The notes under the pieces: model-generated | Database searches by the model: none | What the model was told of the DNA's origin: nothing | What the model saw: only the letters and a program-made list of their open reading frames with translations | Position numbers and translations under genes: made by a program | In this document: positions 8,917 to 17,855 of the stretch, in pieces | Numbering within the stretch: position 1 is the first letter of the stretch | Layout: every line of letters starts with the position of its first letter | NCBI RefSeq assembly: GCF_013072695.1 | Contig: NZ_LXUK01000012.1 | Coordinates: 186,546 to 250,545 of the forward strand | Direction: 5' to 3' | Source: Acinetobacter sp. Ac_5812 | GTDB taxonomy: Bacteria > Pseudomonadota > Gammaproteobacteria > Pseudomonadales > Moraxellaceae | DNA length: 64,000 nt

Positions 8917-9819
8917 ATGATTAAACCAAGACATCTACAGCAAATTATGGTGTTAACTGAAATTGGAACGATCAATCAAGCGGCTGAAGCACTTTGTATG
9001 ACTCAGCCATCGTTAACTAACAGTATTAAAAAATTAGAACATGATTTGGGCGTGACCTTATTTGAAAGGACTAGTAAAGGGGTGAAACCGACTTTATATA
9101 CTGAGCATATCCTAAAACAAGCCCCACAGATCTTGCAGCAGTTGGATACTTTACATAAAGAAATTAAGTTACTTTCAAGTGGTCAGGTTGGGGAGCTACA
9201 TATCGGTACAGGGCCTGTCATTATTCATGCGCTAATGAAAGATGTGATTCCGTTATTTTCAAAGCAGTATCCTGAAATTGAAGTGCATTTATATGTAGAT
9301 CATCCTAAGAACATCGTTGATAAATTGGAAAATGGAACTTTGGATTTAGGCATACTCAGCACTGAATATGTCGATCTCAATGAAGAACTGATTTCAGTAT
9401 CGTTGTTGCAGGATCCAACTTATTTTATTGTTCGTGCAGGGCACCCATTGTTCGAAGTTGAACAGCTCGAATTTAAGCATCTGTTGGCTTATCCATTTGC
9501 ATTGCCACGGATTGCAAAACAAAAAATACAATGGTTGAGATCACATACACATGCGGGGCGTTCGGCTCGTATTTGTTTGACAGTCAATGACTATGATTTA
9601 TTGATTCATCAAGTTAAACACAGCGATGCCATAACGGCAGGGCCCAGCCATCTGTTTCAACCTTTATTAAAACAAAAAGAGATAGCGATTTTGGATTATC
9701 AGAATCCTGCTTTCACTTGGCATGCATGTGCAGTGTATAAGTCGATTAGTATTCACTCGATGGGGATGAAGCTGTTTTTAGAGATGATTCAGGATTGGTT
9801 TAAACGGAAAAATGCCTAG
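8917..9819 (+). CDS. LysR family transcriptional regulator
   Basis: 300 residues. The N-terminal winged helix-turn-helix covers about residues 5-60, with the family signature around AAEALCMTQPSLTNSIKKLE and LFERTSKG. The effector-binding domain follows from about residue 90, starting with GELHIGTGPV. The gene is divergent from the secreted-protein/porin pair, the classical arrangement for a LysR activator of the neighbouring operon. The effector is unknown. Confidence 0.92.
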   Translation: MIKPRHLQQIMVLTEIGTINQAAEALCMTQPSLTNSIKKLEHDLGVTLFERTSKGVKPTLYTEHILKQAPQILQQLDTLHKEIKLLSSGQVGELHIGTGPVIIHALMKDVIPLFSKQYPEIEVHLYVDHPKNIVDKLENGTLDLGILSTEYVDLNEELISVSLLQDPTYFIVRAGHPLFEVEQLEFKHLLAYPFALPRIAKQKIQWLRSHTHAGRSARICLTVNDYDLLIHQVKHSDAITAGPSHLFQPLLKQKEIAILDYQNPAFTWHACAVYKSISIHSMGMKLFLEMIQDWFKRKNA

Positions 9820-10092
9820 AATTTTGCTTTTGATTGATCTTCAATATTTTCATATTGTCACTGTCAATAAATAAAATGCTAAAAAACAGCTCATTTTTTG
9901 CTTAATTTTAAATTTTTTGTGCCAATTAGTTTTTGAATAATAGAGTAATCAGCACAGCTGTTGATCAGTTCAGTCTATTCAAATTTGATTTCAGCTTGAT
10001 GAAAAAGTCACAAAAAAACTTAGATAAATAAAGCCAGCTTGGTCATCAATGAGCTGAGGCTAGGGAAAAATTTAAGAATTAAGGAATAACAA

Positions 10093-10203
10093 ATGTCAGT
10101 ATTGTGCATGGTTCAACACAGATCACATGAATTGAAGGTCTTACTCGAGAGAACAATCAGTGTAGTTTGTGCTGTGTTTGTTTTGGCTCAAAATAAGGGG
10201 TAA
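10093..10203 (+). CDS. Short leader ORF before astA
   Basis: A 36-residue reading frame beginning MSVLCMVQHRSHELK, with AAGGA five bases before its ATG. It ends five bases before the astA start, so its last codons (AATAAGGGG) double as the astA ribosome-binding site. It may be a leader peptide or translational coupler. No homolog is known to me, and the 273 bases before it (9820-10092) hold only AT-rich promoter-type sequence. It could also be fortuitous. Confidence 0.35.
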   Translation: MSVLCMVQHRSHELKVLLERTISVVCAVFVLAQNKG

Positions 10204-10208
10204 GTGAC

Positions 10209-11252
10209 ATGATGATGATTCGTTATATCAAACAAAAAGATATTCATGATCTTTACCACTTGGCGCAAAAAGCAGGCTTTGGTTTAACTTCTTTACAACC
10301 AGATATGGAAATACTGGCCGCACGGATTGATCGAGCGATTAAGACGGTTGAAGGCAAACTAGAAAAGTCGGAGCAGGGCTATTTATTTGTATTGGAAGAT
10401 ACCTCACTACATAAAGTGGTGGGTGTATGTGGAATAGAAGTCGCCTTGGGTTTAAAAGAGCCTTGGTATAATTTTCACGTCGGTACGCAAGTGCATTCTT
10501 CAGAGCCACTGAATGTCTATAAATCATTGCCAACTTTATATCTGAGTAATAACCACACCAACTGTAGTGAGTTATGTACTCTATTTTTAGATCCTGACTA
10601 TCGCTTAAATAAGAATGGCAAGTTTTTGTCTAAAGTTCGGTTTCTATTCCTTTCTGCTTTCAGACAATATTTTGAAGAAACCATTGTGGCTGAAATGCGT
10701 GGTTTTTCAGATGCAAATGGCCGTTCACCGTTTTGGGATGCAGTCGGTCATAAATTCTTTGATATGGAATTTACCAAAGCAGATTATCTGAGTGGGACAG
10801 GCAAAAAAGCCTTTATTGCAGAACTGATGCCGCGACATCCACTTTATGTGGATATGTTGCCTGATGAAGCTAAAGCTGTGATTGCTGCAGTTCATCCGAA
10901 TACGGTACCCGCATACAATCTGTTGATTGAAGAAGGGCTACGCTATAAGGGCTATGTCGATATCTTTGATGCGGGAGCAACCTTGCAGGCTGATATTGAA
11001 AATTTAAGAGCGATTAGAGACAGTCATGTGGTGACGGCAAAGGTTGAATCATCTGATCGTATTGTGCTTGGTGATGAGCCTTATATTGTTGCCAATGACG
11101 ATTATGAAAATTTCCGCGCTATTCTGATTTATAGCCAGCCAGATTCCAAGCAAGTGACTTTGAATGAGGAACAAGCCCATCAGTTACATGTTAAAACCGG
11201 TGCATCTATACGTTTGCTCAATATCAATATTGCAAATCAGAACAAGCGCTGA
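10209..11252 (+). CDS. astA: Arginine N-succinyltransferase (AstA type)
   Basis: 347 residues, the usual family length. AstA transfers succinyl from succinyl-CoA to arginine, the first step of the AST arginine degradation route. Characteristic stretches are FGLTSLQPD near residue 25, ELCTLFLDPDYR, VAEMRGFSDANGRSPFWDAVG and HPNTVPAYNLL, all typical of the GNAT-fold AstA family. No astC, astD, astB or astE lies beside it, so it is either an isolated paralog or detached from its operon. The next gene, 450 bases on, is an amino acid permease that may feed the same route. The start is a run of three ATG codons preceded by AAGGGG. Confidence 0.92.
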   Translation: MMMIRYIKQKDIHDLYHLAQKAGFGLTSLQPDMEILAARIDRAIKTVEGKLEKSEQGYLFVLEDTSLHKVVGVCGIEVALGLKEPWYNFHVGTQVHSSEPLNVYKSLPTLYLSNNHTNCSELCTLFLDPDYRLNKNGKFLSKVRFLFLSAFRQYFEETIVAEMRGFSDANGRSPFWDAVGHKFFDMEFTKADYLSGTGKKAFIAELMPRHPLYVDMLPDEAKAVIAAVHPNTVPAYNLLIEEGLRYKGYVDIFDAGATLQADIENLRAIRDSHVVTAKVESSDRIVLGDEPYIVANDDYENFRAILIYSQPDSKQVTLNEEQAHQLHVKTGASIRLLNINIANQNKR

Positions 11253-11704
11253 TGGACTATGTATCAGTAGAAAATCCACAGATTTAGATCTTAATTAACA
11301 GCACTTATACTGTATTTTTAGCCATATTTTTTATTCATATCGACGCATAATTTTTTACTATCCTCGATATTCATATCCTTCTAGCTAGAAGGAATTAGAT
11401 TGGAATAATATAGTATATTTCATGTTAATTGGATATTAATTAAGCGAAAGTGAAAAGCCTCATCTTCAACTCGTTTGGGGATGAGATATGATGTTTGCGG
11501 CTGAAATACTTTTGCTCAATAACAACAGATTTTAGTGCGTAGAAAAGGGATCTAATGCGAACCATTACAAGTGAGGTGGGTTAATTAAATTATTAATTTA
11601 AAAATAATTTTAGAACAATGGAACTTTTAAATTAAAGCATTTTAAAAATAATTTATTGATATCAGGCAATGATAACGGTTGTTATACATTGGAGTAAGGA
11701 TGAC
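11253..11704. other. Intergenic region with an 18-bp perfect palindrome
   Basis: This 452-base AT-rich gap before the permease gene has no convincing coding sequence. TCCTTCTAG directly followed by CTAGAAGGA at 11376-11393 is a perfect palindrome and a candidate operator. Nothing else is recognised, and no riboswitch class was identified. Confidence 0.4.
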
Positions 11705-13168
11705 ATGACTCAGAATAATGAAAAGCAACTTCTGCAAGGAGATCTGCTTGGCAGTCAACATATGACGCAGCAGGATGAAGAAAAGTTACAACGTTCTTTG
11801 ACCAATCGTCATATTCAGATGATCGCCATTGGTGGAGCAATTGGTACAGGCCTATTTATGGGCTCTGGTAAAACCTTGAGTGTTTCGGGTACTTCAATTG
11901 TTTTAACTTATTTAATCATTGGTTTTTTCTTTTTCTTTGTGATGCGGGCAATGGGTGAACTATTGCTGGCAAATACTAATTTTAAGACCTTTGCTGATTT
12001 TGCCACGGCTTATATCGGCCCGTGGGCGGGTTTCTTTTTGGGCTGGTCCTATTGGTGTAACTGGATTATTACTGCAATTGCTGATGTGATTGTGATTGGG
12101 GGATATATGCAATTCTGGTATCCAGACGTCCCCGTTTGGATCCCTGCATTTACCTCGCTGGCAATTTTAACCATACTGAATTTTGTTGCTGTTCGTATGT
12201 TTGGTGAGTTAGAGTTCTGGTTCTCTTTAATCAAAATCTCCGCCATTATCCTGTTTATTCTTGCAGGGATTTATTTAATCAGCACTGGCTTTACCTCGCC
12301 GAGTGGTGTCAAAGCTTCCATGAGCCATGTATTTGAAACTCAATCGATGTTTCCCTATGGTGTTACTGGATTTTTAGCAGGCTTTCAGATTGCGATTTTT
12401 GCCTTTGTCGGTATCGAACTGGTCGGAACCACAGCAGCCGAAACCAAAGATCCACATAAATCATTGCCTAGAGCCATCAACTCGATTCCATTACGTATTT
12501 TGTTGTTCTATGTCGGTGCCTTGGTTTGTATTATCGCAGTTAGCTCTTGGGCAAAAATCTCACCAGAAAAAAGCCCATTCGTAGAAATGTTTTCGCTAAT
12601 TGGATTACCTATTGCTGCTGGATTGGTGAATTTTGTGGTGGCAACTTCAGCATTATCATCTGCAAATAGTGGGATTTTTGCAACCAGTCGCATGCTTTAT
12701 GGTTTGTCTCTAGACAATGATGCGCCGAAAAGTTTTAGTAAATTGTCAAAAAGAAAAGTGCCGATTCGCGGTCTGATCTTTTCCATGACTTGTGTCACCA
12801 TCGGGACTTCGATTTTATTTATTGTACCGAATGTCATGACGGCGTTTACCATCATTTCCGCCCTGACGTCGATTCTATGTATTTTTACTTTTATGCTGAT
12901 TATTCTGTCTTATATCTGCTATCGGAAAAAATTCCCGGAGTTGCACCAACAGTCTAAATTTAAAATGCCGGGTGGTTTGATTATGGCATGGTTCACCATG
13001 TCATTTTTGGTATTTACCATTGTGATTTTGGCTTTAGATCATGATACGCTGATTGCGCTGGCTTTCTCACCAGTATGGTTCATTGGCTTATTGATCGCAT
13101 ATCATCGTAAAAAGAAAAAAATGCTGCAACTTGATCTGTTAAAAACCAGAACGGTGGATTATGTCTAA
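11705..13168 (+). CDS. Amino acid permease, CycA-like (D-Ser/D-Ala/Gly:H+ symporter family)
   Basis: 487 residues from the ATG at 11705, which has AAGGA four bases upstream; an in-frame ATG at 11669 has none. Twelve membrane segments of the APC superfamily. It reads very close to E. coli CycA: LTNRHIQMIAIGGAIGTGLF near residue 30, FFVMRAMGELLLAN, FAFVGIELVGTTAAETKDP and SSANSGIFATSRMLYGL. That makes proton-driven import of D-serine, D-alanine, glycine or related amino acids likely. Being beside astA it could alternatively serve the arginine route; sequence similarity favours CycA. Confidence 0.87.
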   Translation: MTQNNEKQLLQGDLLGSQHMTQQDEEKLQRSLTNRHIQMIAIGGAIGTGLFMGSGKTLSVSGTSIVLTYLIIGFFFFFVMRAMGELLLANTNFKTFADFATAYIGPWAGFFLGWSYWCNWIITAIADVIVIGGYMQFWYPDVPVWIPAFTSLAILTILNFVAVRMFGELEFWFSLIKISAIILFILAGIYLISTGFTSPSGVKASMSHVFETQSMFPYGVTGFLAGFQIAIFAFVGIELVGTTAAETKDPHKSLPRAINSIPLRILLFYVGALVCIIAVSSWAKISPEKSPFVEMFSLIGLPIAAGLVNFVVATSALSSANSGIFATSRMLYGLSLDNDAPKSFSKLSKRKVPIRGLIFSMTCVTIGTSILFIVPNVMTAFTIISALTSILCIFTFMLIILSYICYRKKFPELHQQSKFKMPGGLIMAWFTMSFLVFTIVILALDHDTLIALAFSPVWFIGLLIAYHRKKKKMLQLDLLKTRTVDYV

Positions 13169-13205
13169 GTTGGAATAATTAGCGCTTATAGGTTGAGACA
13201 CGTTT

Positions 13206-13233
13206 AAAAGCAGGGCTTGAAGCTCTGCTTTTT
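13206..13233 (+). terminator. Terminator after the permease gene
   Basis: AAAAGCAGGGCT and AGCTCTGCTTTT pair (one G-T) around a short loop, followed by TTTA. It closes the permease transcript. Confidence 0.65.
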
Positions 13234-13407
13234 ACATTGATGATAAAAAAGTTTTGAATGCCACTTTTATCTTAATGAATAATAAAAGAAATTTAAAAAT
13301 GACCTGTCGGCGGTGACAAAAATTGTCATAAACAGACCATGCTGTATAGACAGAGGTGGATTAATATCGTTAGAATGCCATAAATTTAAGCAATAAAATC
13401 TATAAAA

Positions 13408-14526
13408 ATGTTGAACAACATCTATCAGGCCTTAGAAAGTTTGGGCCTTACTGCACAGAGACGTGCAATCCATATTCTGTTTTCCAATCAAAAGCTAAAT
13501 TCGCAGGTTTTTCTGCAACGCATTGATGGGCAGCATCAACTGAATGTGGGCTTTAAAGCAGAATTAATTTGCTTATCAACCAATGCGACCATTCCACTTA
13601 AACAATTTATTGGTAGCCAAGCTGCAATTGATACGGTGACTGACCAAGGTCAACTCACCCGTGTCACAGGCATTATTACTCAAGCCTTGCAAGGACAATC
13701 AGACGGTAGCCTAACTGTCTATAAATTGACTTTAGAAGATCCAACCGCACTGTGGAAACAACGCCGTAACAGTCTTGTGTTTATGAACAAGAGTGTGCCT
13801 GATGTGGTCCAGATCATTTTCAAAGAGTGGCAGCAAAAAAGTCCCTTATTCGCTTCCAGTTTGACTTTGGATTTAAGCGGACTCAGTCAAGACTATGATA
13901 TCCGTCCTTTTATTATGCAATATAATCAATCAGATGAAGCATTTTTAACATCCTTGATGCGTAGCGAAGGGATTAGCTGGTTGATTGATGAAGCTGAACG
14001 AACGGCTCCACAAAGCAGTGCTGCGATTCAGCCGCAAAAACTACGCCTGATTGACGACAATAGCCAATACCAAGCGCTAGACAGAAGAACGATTCGTTAC
14101 CACCGCAGCAGTGCCACCGAACAATACGACAGTATGACCAGTCTGGTGGAGCAACGCAGCTTACAACCGAGCAGCGTACATGTACAGCGTTGGCAAGCTG
14201 ATGCACTGGAACAGGAAGATGGTGCAGGCAGCGTCCAAAGCACACATAAACACAGTGCTCAATACGACAATGCCAGTTTAGGTCTGGAACAGGCATGGCA
14301 TTTCTCACCGGCATGGATGCAAGACCTGAATGGTGAAGATGGGGCAACTCAGTCAGGCAATGCCCAGATTGAAAAGTTCAATCAAAACCTAGGACAATAC
14401 TACGACCTGCAATCGAAACAGTTTGTTGCCCATACCACAGTCCGAGATACCCATGTCGGTTACTGGTTTGAATTGGCAAACACCCTGAAATCGATCAACA
14501 CAGTGGAGCAGACAAAGAGTTTCTGA
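13408..14526 (+). CDS. vgrG: VgrG type VI secretion spike, N-terminal fragment (frameshifted)
   Basis: 372 residues holding the gp27-like (phage late control D) part of VgrG, with FIMQYNQSDEAFLTSLMRSEGISWLIDEAE as the most characteristic stretch. The frame runs normally to WFELAN at about residue 358, then gives a nonsense tail and stops. In the other frame the sequence continues with PEIDQHSGADKEFLITGKNF, exactly what follows in intact Acinetobacter VgrGs as I know them. A single C appears lost near 14481 (AACACCCT where AACCACCCT is expected). VgrG trimers tip the T6SS tube and carry effectors; this copy would be non-functional unless recoded. Confidence 0.88.
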   Translation: MLNNIYQALESLGLTAQRRAIHILFSNQKLNSQVFLQRIDGQHQLNVGFKAELICLSTNATIPLKQFIGSQAAIDTVTDQGQLTRVTGIITQALQGQSDGSLTVYKLTLEDPTALWKQRRNSLVFMNKSVPDVVQIIFKEWQQKSPLFASSLTLDLSGLSQDYDIRPFIMQYNQSDEAFLTSLMRSEGISWLIDEAERTAPQSSAAIQPQKLRLIDDNSQYQALDRRTIRYHRSSATEQYDSMTSLVEQRSLQPSSVHVQRWQADALEQEDGAGSVQSTHKHSAQYDNASLGLEQAWHFSPAWMQDLNGEDGATQSGNAQIEKFNQNLGQYYDLQSKQFVAHTTVRDTHVGYWFELANTLKSINTVEQTKSF

Positions 14527-14558
14527 TCACAGGCAAAAACTTCTACAACCAAAACAAC

Positions 14559-16172
14559 TTGCCCAAAGACCTGAACAAGCAGATTAATCAGCTCTTGGCA
14601 CAAAGCAATTGGCAACCTAGCCAATACAACAACGCAGAAGAACGCCAAGCCAACCAGTTGACACTGCAACGCCGCAATATCAAAACCGTACCTGAGTATC
14701 ATCCATTACAACACCGTCCAGCAGCCTCTCCACAACGCGCTAAAGTGGTTGGACCCAGTGGTGAAGAAATCCATGTGGATGAATGGGGACGGATTAAAGT
14801 CCGCTTCCTGTTCACCCGCAATGAAGACCATAGCCATGATGGTGGTGCAGGTGCCAACGACAATGACACCGACTCCGCTTGGGTAGATGTACTGACGCCT
14901 TGGGCAGGTGAAGGCTATGGTGCACGCTTCTTGCCGCGTATCGATGAAATCGTAGTGATTGACTTCTTTGATGGCAACATTGACCGTCCGTTTGTGGTGG
15001 GACGCATTCACGAAGCACACCGCAGTCCAAGCAAGTTTGATAATGCAGGTAAGCTTCCAGACACCAAGAAGCTGGCAGGGATCAAATCCAAGGAATACCA
15101 AGGCGAAGGCTATAACCAACTGCGCTTTGATGACACTACAGGACAGATCAGTGCCCAACTACAAAGCAGCCACGCTGCCAGCCAACTTAACTTAGGCAAA
15201 CTGAGTCATCCCAAAGACAAAGCGGAAAGTGAAGACCGCGGTGAAGGTTTTGAACTACGTACTGATCAATGGGGCGCAGTGCGGGCAGGCGATGGTTTAT
15301 TGCTTTCCACATATAATCAAGATCCGGCTCAAGGCAAACATCTTGATGCCCAACCTGCTAAACAACAGCTTGAGAGCAATCAAAACAATGCCAAAGCCTT
15401 AAGTGAAGTTGCCAAGAATCAGCAAACAGATGAGGTTGAATCTTTAGCACAGTTAAAGGCATTTTTTGAGTCCATCGAATCTGATATAGCCAAATTTAAT
15501 AAAGCTGTACTTTTACTCAATTCTCCAGAGGGCATTGGTCTGAGTAGCAATGAAGATATTCATTTATCCGCGGATGGACAGATCAATCAGTTTGCAGGCG
15601 ACACTATTAATCTGAGTACACAAAAGAATCTGATTACACATGCTCAAAACCGAATTAGTGTGTTTGCCGCACAAAATGGCATTAAGCAAGTGGCTGCTAA
15701 AGGTAAGTTTGAAATGCATGCTCAAGGGGATGGAATGGATTTACTTGCCAAGCAAGGGATTCAAATTATCTCGACCGAAGATCGTATTGAGATTACTAGT
15801 CCGAAAGAGATTGTGATTACTGCTGGTGGTTCTCAGATCAAGCTGAATGGTTCAGGTATTTTTCCTGTGACCAGTGGCAAGTTTGAGGTGAAGGCAGGGC
15901 AGCATTTGTTTATGGGGGGAAGTAAAATAACTGTACCAAAATATTCATTACCGAAATTAGGTGAAATAAACCAATATAATTTGAGATATAAAATGTTAGA
16001 TGATGGTGGTAATCCTTTGATAAATATGAAGTATATTGCTTTTTTAGAATCAGGGGAAACTGCTGAAGGTATAACCGATTCAAATGGCTTTACCCGTGAA
16101 ATAAAAACAATACAAAAAGAAGATGTATCAATCCATATTTTTTTGGATAAGGAGTTAGATGTTGAGCAATAA
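14559..16172 (+). CDS. vgrG: VgrG C-terminal fragment (gp5-like, DUF2345 and C-terminal extension)
   Basis: 537 residues that continue the preceding fragment after a one-base loss. The first usable codon is a TTG without a ribosome site, so this is not an independent gene. It contains the OB-fold gp5 region (VVGPSGEEIHVDEWGRIKVR, WVDVLTPWAGEGYGARFLPR, VGRIHE), then the DUF2345 beta-helix spike (NLSTQKNLITHAQNRISVFA, EIVITAGGSQIKLNGSGIF). A C-terminal transthyretin-like extension (LDDGGNPLINMKYIAFLESG) follows, of the kind that recruits cargo. Its end overlaps the next reading frame by 14 bases, the usual linkage between vgrG and its dedicated effector gene. Confidence 0.88.
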   Translation: MPKDLNKQINQLLAQSNWQPSQYNNAEERQANQLTLQRRNIKTVPEYHPLQHRPAASPQRAKVVGPSGEEIHVDEWGRIKVRFLFTRNEDHSHDGGAGANDNDTDSAWVDVLTPWAGEGYGARFLPRIDEIVVIDFFDGNIDRPFVVGRIHEAHRSPSKFDNAGKLPDTKKLAGIKSKEYQGEGYNQLRFDDTTGQISAQLQSSHAASQLNLGKLSHPKDKAESEDRGEGFELRTDQWGAVRAGDGLLLSTYNQDPAQGKHLDAQPAKQQLESNQNNAKALSEVAKNQQTDEVESLAQLKAFFESIESDIAKFNKAVLLLNSPEGIGLSSNEDIHLSADGQINQFAGDTINLSTQKNLITHAQNRISVFAAQNGIKQVAAKGKFEMHAQGDGMDLLAKQGIQIISTEDRIEITSPKEIVITAGGSQIKLNGSGIFPVTSGKFEVKAGQHLFMGGSKITVPKYSLPKLGEINQYNLRYKMLDDGGNPLINMKYIAFLESGETAEGITDSNGFTREIKTIQKEDVSIHIFLDKELDVEQ

Positions 16173-17436
16173 CTTAAAAGAGTATTTTCCATATGTGAAG
16201 TTAAATACTAAAGTAGATATTAATAAACTTAGTTATACTTTATCTATATTTGATACTGTAAATCAAAGGTATAAAAACTCTGATTATAATATTAAGTATT
16301 TTTCAAAAAATCTGGTTCTAATCTTAGGACTGAAATGATAACTTTAAAAAATAATAATTCAAGACTTGAAGTCTTGAGAGATTATGTTTTAATTTTTAAC
16401 CTTTATCGATTAGATAACAGTGGAAAATGGCACAATGTAATAAATAATTACTACGTAAATAATATGATTGAAGAGTTTGAAAAAAAATATTGTAAATGAT
16501 GTTAAGTTGGATATTGTGAAATATTCAGAAAAAAATGATATAACTCAGGTCGTACAACCAAAGAATCCAAACACAGTTGTAGTCAATATCTCTACAACAC
16601 CAATATTCGTTTCAGTCGAGCACCCGCCAGGTTCTAAAAAGGATCCTTTTACAAAAGCAGCAGTGGAGGCAAGTTTATTTAATCGGCTAAAAGAACCATA
16701 TCCTGATCAGAGGTTTACGTATCTGTGTGGGCCTGCTGCTTTTTTTTATTGTGTGTTAAATAGTAATAAGGATATTTATAAAAAAATTGTTAAGGCTTTA
16801 TGGGAGAAGGGAGAAGTTTTAATTGGTAGGTTAAGCATAAAGCCTGATTTAAAAGGTGCACGTCTTGTTCATAATTTTTATGATGCTAAAGAAGTTGCAA
16901 GAATATCTGCCGTTGACTGGATTACAATGGGAAGTTTAAGAGACAGTTCTAATTCGATTACAAAGTATAATCAAGCAGAAGCGGTTGGATGGATACCAGA
17001 TAAGTTAAATGGTTTAACAGCATTTACAATGCCTGATGAAATAAAAAATTGGTTTTCTTCGATAGGCTATAGTGTTCCTTTATATCAAAGTTTTATTCGA
17101 CAAAAAGTTCCAAGAAATGTTGATTGGCTTGATGTGTTGAGAAGCCTATCATTTTACCCATCACAAGATTATTATTATGTTCTATTAACTGTCGGAGCTA
17201 TAACACAAGGTGGATCTGATTTGCCTTCCGTAGCTACTGCTCCATCACATTATATAGTAATTAATTCAGATATAACTACAGTCTCAGGGGTTGTTAATAA
17301 ACAGACTTCTGAAGATGCTATTGTTAATGCTACTTGTTTTAATTGGGGGAAGCAGGATAGAATTAAATCTGTTAGTTTGAAAACTATGAGCCGGTTTATT
17401 TGGGCCATTATTGTTGTGAAAAGAGAGTTGAAATAA
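16159..17436 (+). pseudogene. Putative T6SS effector gene interrupted by two homopolymer frameshifts
   Basis: Translation begins at the ATG at 16159, with AAGGAG four bases upstream and overlapping vgrG by 14 bases. The frame yields 59 residues and stops at 16338. The coding sense continues in a second frame (16335-16499, 54 residues, ATGA overlap) and then returns to the first frame for the rest of the gene. The first slip is at an A6 run (16305-16310) where one more base is needed. The second is at an A8 run (16480-16487) where one fewer is needed. Joining gives a continuous protein of about 425 residues. It may be decayed, rescued by slippage, or a sequencing artefact. Confidence 0.7.
16468..17436 (+). 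CDS. Candidate papain-like T6SS effector, C-terminal catalytic part
   Basis: 322 residues from a TTG that lies inside the broken larger gene, so this is probably only the bulk of the effector. A CGPAAFFYCVL motif near residue 92 resembles the Cys-Gly-Pro-Ala start of papain/C39-like peptidase helices. A later SHYIVINSD could supply the histidine and CFNWGK the third residue. A Cys-His hydrolase acting on peptidoglycan or protein is therefore possible but unproven. Position directly behind vgrG and directly before a small lipoprotein is the standard effector-immunity layout. No known effector family name is assigned. Confidence 0.6.
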   Translation: MKSLKKNIVNDVKLDIVKYSEKNDITQVVQPKNPNTVVVNISTTPIFVSVEHPPGSKKDPFTKAAVEASLFNRLKEPYPDQRFTYLCGPAAFFYCVLNSNKDIYKKIVKALWEKGEVLIGRLSIKPDLKGARLVHNFYDAKEVARISAVDWITMGSLRDSSNSITKYNQAEAVGWIPDKLNGLTAFTMPDEIKNWFSSIGYSVPLYQSFIRQKVPRNVDWLDVLRSLSFYPSQDYYYVLLTVGAITQGGSDLPSVATAPSHYIVINSDITTVSGVVNKQTSEDAIVNATCFNWGKQDRIKSVSLKTMSRFIWAIIVVKRELK

Positions 17437-17796
17437 ATGAAAAAAATCCTGATACTAATATCATTATTTATATTGGGCTGCTCTAATATAAATAATAATG
17501 TTTTTTTAACGAAAGAAATTCCAGTAGCAAAAGTCGGAAAACCTTATTTTGCAGAAATAAAAATGAAGGAATATCGTGTGATTGAGGATGATTTTCTTGT
17601 ACAGTCAAATATAGATCAAGATAGTGGTTTAGTTATTTTGTCTGATCAAGGAGAAAAATATTTCGCCTCTCATGCTTTGACAATAATTAAAGGGACACCC
17701 AGAAGATCTGGTATTTATAATATAAATATTTCTGGAACTGTCAGGGATGGATTGAAAGATTTTAATAAGGATTTTGTTTTAAGAGTTGAGGAGTAG
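17437..17796 (+). CDS. Small lipoprotein, putative immunity protein
   Basis: 119 residues with a type II signal peptide; the lipobox is LFILGC, with Cys15 as the lipidated residue. The remainder is a compact beta-rich domain (KVGKPYFAEIKMKEY, SGIYNINISGTVRDG). The ATG follows the effector stop codon immediately, so the two are translationally coupled. A periplasmic lipoprotein at this position is what protects producers against a periplasm-acting T6SS toxin, so immunity is the leading inference. No domain family recognised. Confidence 0.65.
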   Translation: MKKILILISLFILGCSNINNNVFLTKEIPVAKVGKPYFAEIKMKEYRVIEDDFLVQSNIDQDSGLVILSDQGEKYFASHALTIIKGTPRRSGIYNINISGTVRDGLKDFNKDFVLRVEE

Positions 17797-17855
17797 TAAT
17801 GTTTTATATTAATTTTATATTCGGTTATTGAATATAAAGAAGCTAATTATTGTAG

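Noticed and set aside
13973..15158. Several minus-strand open frames of 72-150 codons opposite vgrG
   Set aside because: They lie wholly opposite real coding sequence, have cysteine/histidine-rich compositions typical of antisense shadows, and lack ribosome sites.
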